55,988 bases of DNA from Rubrolithibacter sp043763625 (GTDB lineage: Bacteria > Bacteroidota > Bacteroidia > Sphingobacteriales > Sphingobacteriaceae), in assembly GCA_043763625.1 (NCBI GenBank), contig JAYULL010000068.1, forward strand, positions 1 to 55,988, in the 5' to 3' direction. Shown piece after piece: positions 52,855-55,988 of this stretch. The notes below the pieces were generated by a model. That model was given only the letters and a program-made list of their open reading frames with translations, had not been told where the DNA came from and made no database searches. The position numbers and the translations under genes are program-made. Every line of letters starts with the position of its first letter. Positions within the stretch are counted from its first letter, which is position 1.

Positions 52855-54138
52855 CTAAACTCCTAATCCACGACTTTCTGCGAGCTCCTTTTCCTTACCC
52901 TTCCCGGAATTCAGCTTATTGGTTACAGCAGGTTCTTTCAGATACTGTTCCCGCTTTTCCGGCTTGCCGGTTTCTGTAAACATATTAATTTGACTGTAAC
53001 GGGGAACTGCTTCGATAAATAGTTTTACTTCCTGCCCTTCCTTAAGAGTTGTTATGATCGGGCGGTTGCCGTTTCTTAAAGATTCTTCCAACGCTTGCCG
53101 TTTTACGGGAGTGTCCAGTTCTTTAATGTTGAACTTGTCAAGGATTTTAGATAGGTTGAAGCCGTAAGAAGGATCGTGGTATTGGTTGGTACTGAAATTT
53201 TGATGGCGATCTTTAGGTTTATCGAAATCCAGTTTTACCCAAGCTTTGTACGGCATTCCCCCCATATTCAACAAATCATCCCGGTAAACGGAACGCCCTT
53301 GAATTAAATTCGAAGCTTGTTCGGCTGTAAACCCTTTTCCTTTTTCGATCCAAAAGGTTTGAGAAACCGGAGGAGTATAAAAAGTCTTTTGAAAGTCCTT
53401 CTTCACGAAATTAATCTTCCCGTTTTCCATTTGGACAAGCGTTTCCTTATGGGCCGGGTCCTTCCCTACTGCCAATTCACTGTTGCCCTTTTGTTCTCGA
53501 AAATAGGCGATGGCTTCATTCGGGTTTTCAAACTTCCGGAATACCGGTTTTTCCTTTTCGCCGGGCGAAATCACAAGATACTTCCTGCCGTCCTCCGGCG
53601 GCTTTCCGGTATTTAAGCTTGCATCAAATTTGTTGAAGTAATAGAATTCGGATTGTGCCGATTGCTTTAAATGGAGCGTAAGGTCAACCTGACCTTTAGT
53701 TGCCGGAAGTGTATCGTACAGCTTAAATTCCGGTACATTCTTCTCCATGTTTTTTTCCATTTCGGCTATGAGCTTATCTTTAAAACCCAATGCCCTCATT
53801 TCTTCTTTGAGGTTCTCCAAATTATTTAAGTTCATATTAACGTCTTTTATGGGAAAAAGCTTCCCGTTAACAAAATCAAAATCTTTTATTCCTACTGAAT
53901 TTCTTATATTAAGAAGCATTTCGCTTATCAAAAGGGTGTGATGAAAATCGAATATCACCGAGTTTTCATACTCAAATCCCAGTGCATCTGCTTCACGCCT
54001 GAAACAAGTTAAATCCTGTGTCCCCTGTATTGGCTTGTCCATAATATACACTACCCACTCCAATCCCCGGTCTGCTTGTTCATGTAGGTAGCGCGTTAAA
54101 CGTTCCACCGAGTCATACTCTTTTGGAAGTATAAGCAT
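52855..54138 (-). CDS. DUF3945-like ICE protein
   Basis: 427 residues. The C-terminal half (about 265-400) FWIEKGKGFTAEQASNLIQG, GMPYKAWVKLDFDKP, EESLRNGNRPIITTLKEGQE is like the DUF3945 repeats of Bacteroidota conjugative elements. The N-terminal 85 residues have YDSVERLTRYLHEQADRGLE, unknown. It takes the place after traM where traN usually lies. Function unknown; perhaps linked to element DNA processing. Confidence 0.65.
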   Translation of the reverse strand: MLILPKEYDSVERLTRYLHEQADRGLEWVVYIMDKPIQGTQDLTCFRREADALGFEYENSVIFDFHHTLLISEMLLNIRNSVGIKDFDFVNGKLFPIKDVNMNLNNLENLKEEMRALGFKDKLIAEMEKNMEKNVPEFKLYDTLPATKGQVDLTLHLKQSAQSEFYYFNKFDASLNTGKPPEDGRKYLVISPGEKEKPVFRKFENPNEAIAYFREQKGNSELAVGKDPAHKETLVQMENGKINFVKKDFQKTFYTPPVSQTFWIEKGKGFTAEQASNLIQGRSVYRDDLLNMGGMPYKAWVKLDFDKPKDRHQNFSTNQYHDPSYGFNLSKILDKFNIKELDTPVKRQALEESLRNGNRPIITTLKEGQEVKLFIEAVPRYSQINMFTETGKPEKREQYLKEPAVTNKLNSGKGKEKELAESRGLGV

Positions 54139-54158
54139 AACGTTGTAATTATGATTTA

Positions 54159-55220
54159 CTAAAGAAGTCGCTTCTTTATCTCATTATTCCGAAGTAATAC
54201 CACTTGTCCGGATTTCAATTTTACCTTTATCCGCCTTGTTTTTTTTCCTACAAAAGATTTAGCAGCATCTATTCCCGCTTCGGCAACCTGTCCTGCTAGA
54301 GACTGATCGATTCCCGGCAGCCGGATATCTCGAACTACGCTGCCTGCTCCGGTTGTTGCTGCTTCCTTAAATACCGCTTCCGGCGCATCAATGCCTTTTA
54401 TTCCGTCTAATCCGTAAACAGAAAGACTAACCGGAATGATGGAAGTTCCTAAACGGACGGTGTTAATATCAAGAAGAATCCGTTGGTTGCTTAAAACTGC
54501 CGTTCCGTATAGAAGTTGCCCTTCGGGTATGATTTGCCCGTTAAGTTTAATTGTATCCTGCAACCTCAATTTAATAACGGAACCGGCGGTAATTTTTTGA
54601 TCACCTTCTATAACCGCCGGTATTGCTTGAAATACGCTGTCTGTTTTCTCGGAGGTTTTTGCATCATACTTTTCCTTTAAACGTTCCGGATGCTGAATAT
54701 CCAGTATCTTTTCAATCATTGCAGTCAGCTGTTGAATTTCGGGATCGTCTTCATTTGGCGTTTGCAAGCTTCGCATCAGCGTTTCCAATCTATCGACATC
54801 CGGCTTTAAACTTGAATTGCCTGAAATTTTTGAAGGTTTTTTTTCCGGAATGACGGAAAGAGATTTCTCGGGCTTGTTGATTTCCCGGTTTAAGATTTCG
54901 AGCTTTTGGTTGATTTCGTCGGTTTGCAAATCATCCTCCTTCGTTTTAATCCTTAACCGCCCTGCTACGTTTTGAATTGCGTTTTTGTCTTCAGAAGTAT
55001 CGTGAGGAGTTTGAGCATAAAAGTCGAACTTGTCTTTGGGATCCTCCTTGCTGAACTTTGCATTAGGCAAATCCACATTAATGCCTTGTGCTTGTTGTGC
55101 CTGTTGTTTCGCCTCGCTTTTTCCTCCTCCCATAGCATAAAAAGCAATCGCCAGAAGGGGAACTACCAAAATAGGCAAAGCCAACAGGAATTGAAGTTTT
55201 CTTTTCTCTTGTGTTTCCAT
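54159..55220 (-). CDS. traM: Conjugative transposon protein TraM
   Basis: 353 residues. One N-terminal membrane anchor (FLLALPILVVPLLAIAFYAMGG), then a long acidic linker and a beta-rich C-terminal domain (RLQDTIKLNGQIIPEGQLLYG). It matches the TraM protein of CTnDOT-type elements (VirB10-like role in the mating channel). Placed between traL and the DUF3945-like gene. Confidence 0.9.
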   Translation of the reverse strand: METQEKRKLQFLLALPILVVPLLAIAFYAMGGGKSEAKQQAQQAQGINVDLPNAKFSKEDPKDKFDFYAQTPHDTSEDKNAIQNVAGRLRIKTKEDDLQTDEINQKLEILNREINKPEKSLSVIPEKKPSKISGNSSLKPDVDRLETLMRSLQTPNEDDPEIQQLTAMIEKILDIQHPERLKEKYDAKTSEKTDSVFQAIPAVIEGDQKITAGSVIKLRLQDTIKLNGQIIPEGQLLYGTAVLSNQRILLDINTVRLGTSIIPVSLSVYGLDGIKGIDAPEAVFKEAATTGAGSVVRDIRLPGIDQSLAGQVAEAGIDAAKSFVGKKTRRIKVKLKSGQVVLLRNNEIKKRLL

Positions 55221-55238
55221 AAATTCTTTAATTATTGT

Positions 55239-55454
55239 TTAAAAAAATGCGTTGATAATTAAGTAAAAGCAATAAGTCCCGAAAGAAGTGCCGAAGGCGA
55301 CAAGGACAACTATTAAATTTCTTGCGGGTAGGTTTCTAAATCGATCATTAATTTTATCTGCAACTCGTCGTTGACTACTCAGAATTTTACCTGCTATCTT
55401 TCGGGCTATTGCATCTTGAGGAACATTATTTCCTCTTATATTAAACAGCTTCAT
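55239..55454 (-). CDS. traL: Conjugative transposon protein TraL
   Basis: 71 residues, MKLFNIRGNNVPQDAIARKI, with one C-terminal membrane span (LIVVLVAFGTSFGTYCFYLI). The frame extends to 55499, but the ATG at 55454 avoids overlap with traK. Order traK-traL-traM is that of CTnDOT-like elements. Confidence 0.82.
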   Translation of the reverse strand: MKLFNIRGNNVPQDAIARKIAGKILSSQRRVADKINDRFRNLPARNLIVVLVAFGTSFGTYCFYLIINAFF

Positions 55455-55459
55455 AGCAA

Positions 55460-55988
55460 TTACTTTTCCGGTAAGTCCCGGTTTTCGATCGTCTCCCATT
55501 GCTGTATCAAAAAGCCGTGAGGGTTATTATCCGAGCGTGAAACATGCCGAACATAACCTTGCGTAACTAATTTTCGGGTTAGGGTCGATGTCGAGCGAAT
55601 CAGTTGTTGAGTTGCATAACAACTGAAATAAAAGGGGTACCGGTCAACATCTAATTGAATACTGTCAACGCTGATAGTTTGCGAGATATTTGCAGAAATC
55701 AAATTGCTGAAATACCCTTGCTCCTTGAGGTTATCGTATGCCTTCTTAGCGCTTTCATCTGCCAGATTCAGCGCCTTGCCGATATTAGCTTGGATAACTT
55801 TTTCGTCCGGATCGAGGGTGAAAAAATCAGTATGAAAAACTTTGATGTGGTCTCGCAGTTCAACCGGAAGGTTATCTTTTCTTGACGAAGAAAAAGCTTC
55901 TATCGCTTTGCCGTTCGCTAAAATATAAACCCTTTCTTCTGCCGCTTGTATGGCCAGGTGACTTTTATAAATTACAAAACCGGAGAGC
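55460..55988 (-). CDS. traK: Conjugative transposon protein TraK, N-terminus beyond window
   Basis: About 175 codons of the C-terminal part: LSGFVIYKSHLAIQAAEERV, FYFSCYATQQLIRSTSTLTR, KLVTQGYVRHVSRSDNNPHG, typical of TraK of Bacteroidota conjugative transposons (VirB8-like). The frame is open to the window edge. It ends 5 bases before the traL start. Confidence 0.9.
   Translation of the reverse strand, partial: LSGFVIYKSHLAIQAAEERVYILANGKAIEAFSSSRKDNLPVELRDHIKVFHTDFFTLDPDEKVIQANIGKALNLADESAKKAYDNLKEQGYFSNLISANISQTISVDSIQLDVDRYPFYFSCYATQQLIRSTSTLTRKLVTQGYVRHVSRSDNNPHGFLIQQWETIENRDLPEK

Larger units (their letters stand above)
41590..55988. mobile_element. Integrative conjugative element at tRNA-Pro (CTnDOT-like), partial
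   Basis: An IntDOT-like integrase stands 288 bases behind the tRNA-Pro 3' end and reads away from it. ICE genes follow: radC, H1-like, and traK, traL, traM homologues of Bacteroidota conjugative transposons. The tra genes run toward the integrase. Between them is a plus-strand cargo of defence-like genes. The distal end lies beyond the window. It is inverted relative to the left ICE. Confidence 0.9.

Noticed and set aside
1..55988. CRISPR arrays, rRNA genes, prophage structural genes
   Set aside because: No regularly spaced repeats, no rRNA-like sequence, and no capsid, tail or terminase motifs were found.

Overview
This 56 kb window comes from a member of the Bacteroidota, most likely a Sphingobacteriales/Chitinophagales-type organism (inference). 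The evidence is promoters of the TTTG-N19-TAnnTTTG form in front of tRNAs, a type III glutamine synthetase, relics of SusC- and TonB-type genes, and Tra proteins of the CTnDOT family. A core chromosomal segment of about 38 kb lies between two integrative and conjugative elements (ICEs). Each ICE is inserted at the 3' end of a tRNA gene and each runs out of the window.

Left ICE end (1-3259): a partial hypothetical gene, a RadC-like JAB protein, a 59-residue histone H1-like protein and a tyrosine recombinase lie beside a tRNA with anticodon CAT.

Core segment (3260-41603): a Tat-exported sugar isomerase-like protein sits with a large PVC-type cytochrome c/beta-propeller protein. Next are a frameshifted HAD phosphatase, proline dehydrogenase and an S4-domain RNA-binding protein. 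The aromatic amino acid block follows: aroB, a decayed zeta-toxin-like pair, then pheA, DAHP synthase/chorismate mutase, aroA and aroC. In front of pheA is a 22-codon leader peptide containing seven Phe, one Tyr and one Trp, followed by mutually exclusive hairpins that form a textbook transcription attenuator. Further on are MnmD, a dihaem cytochrome, an L,D-transpeptidase, agmatine deiminase with N-carbamoylputrescine amidase, CmoA, a tonB relic, glutamine synthetase III, EngB, a UbiA prenyltransferase, two secreted glycosidases, a SusC relic, a degenerate BLUF protein with a PAS-GAF histidine kinase, PurE/PurK, NuoA/NuoB only, an NlpC/P60 lipoprotein, a collapsed cation-efflux gene, the c-di-AMP phosphodiesterase-like PgpH protein, and tRNA-Ser and tRNA-Pro.

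Right ICE (41604-55988): an IntDOT-like integrase at tRNA-Pro, an outer-membrane barrel fragment, a second radC with the same 155-base upstream block as the left ICE, small ICE genes and a structured leader. Next is a cargo island. It holds an HTH-ImmA/IrrE protease and P63C protein pair preceded by two similar dyad operators, an unrecognised 414-residue protein, and a SIR2-like defence protein split by one missing base. After it come a second H1-like gene, a DUF3945-like protein and traM, traL and traK (partial). The two ICEs point in opposite directions away from the core and share the radC/H1 module, so they are related but distinct insertions.
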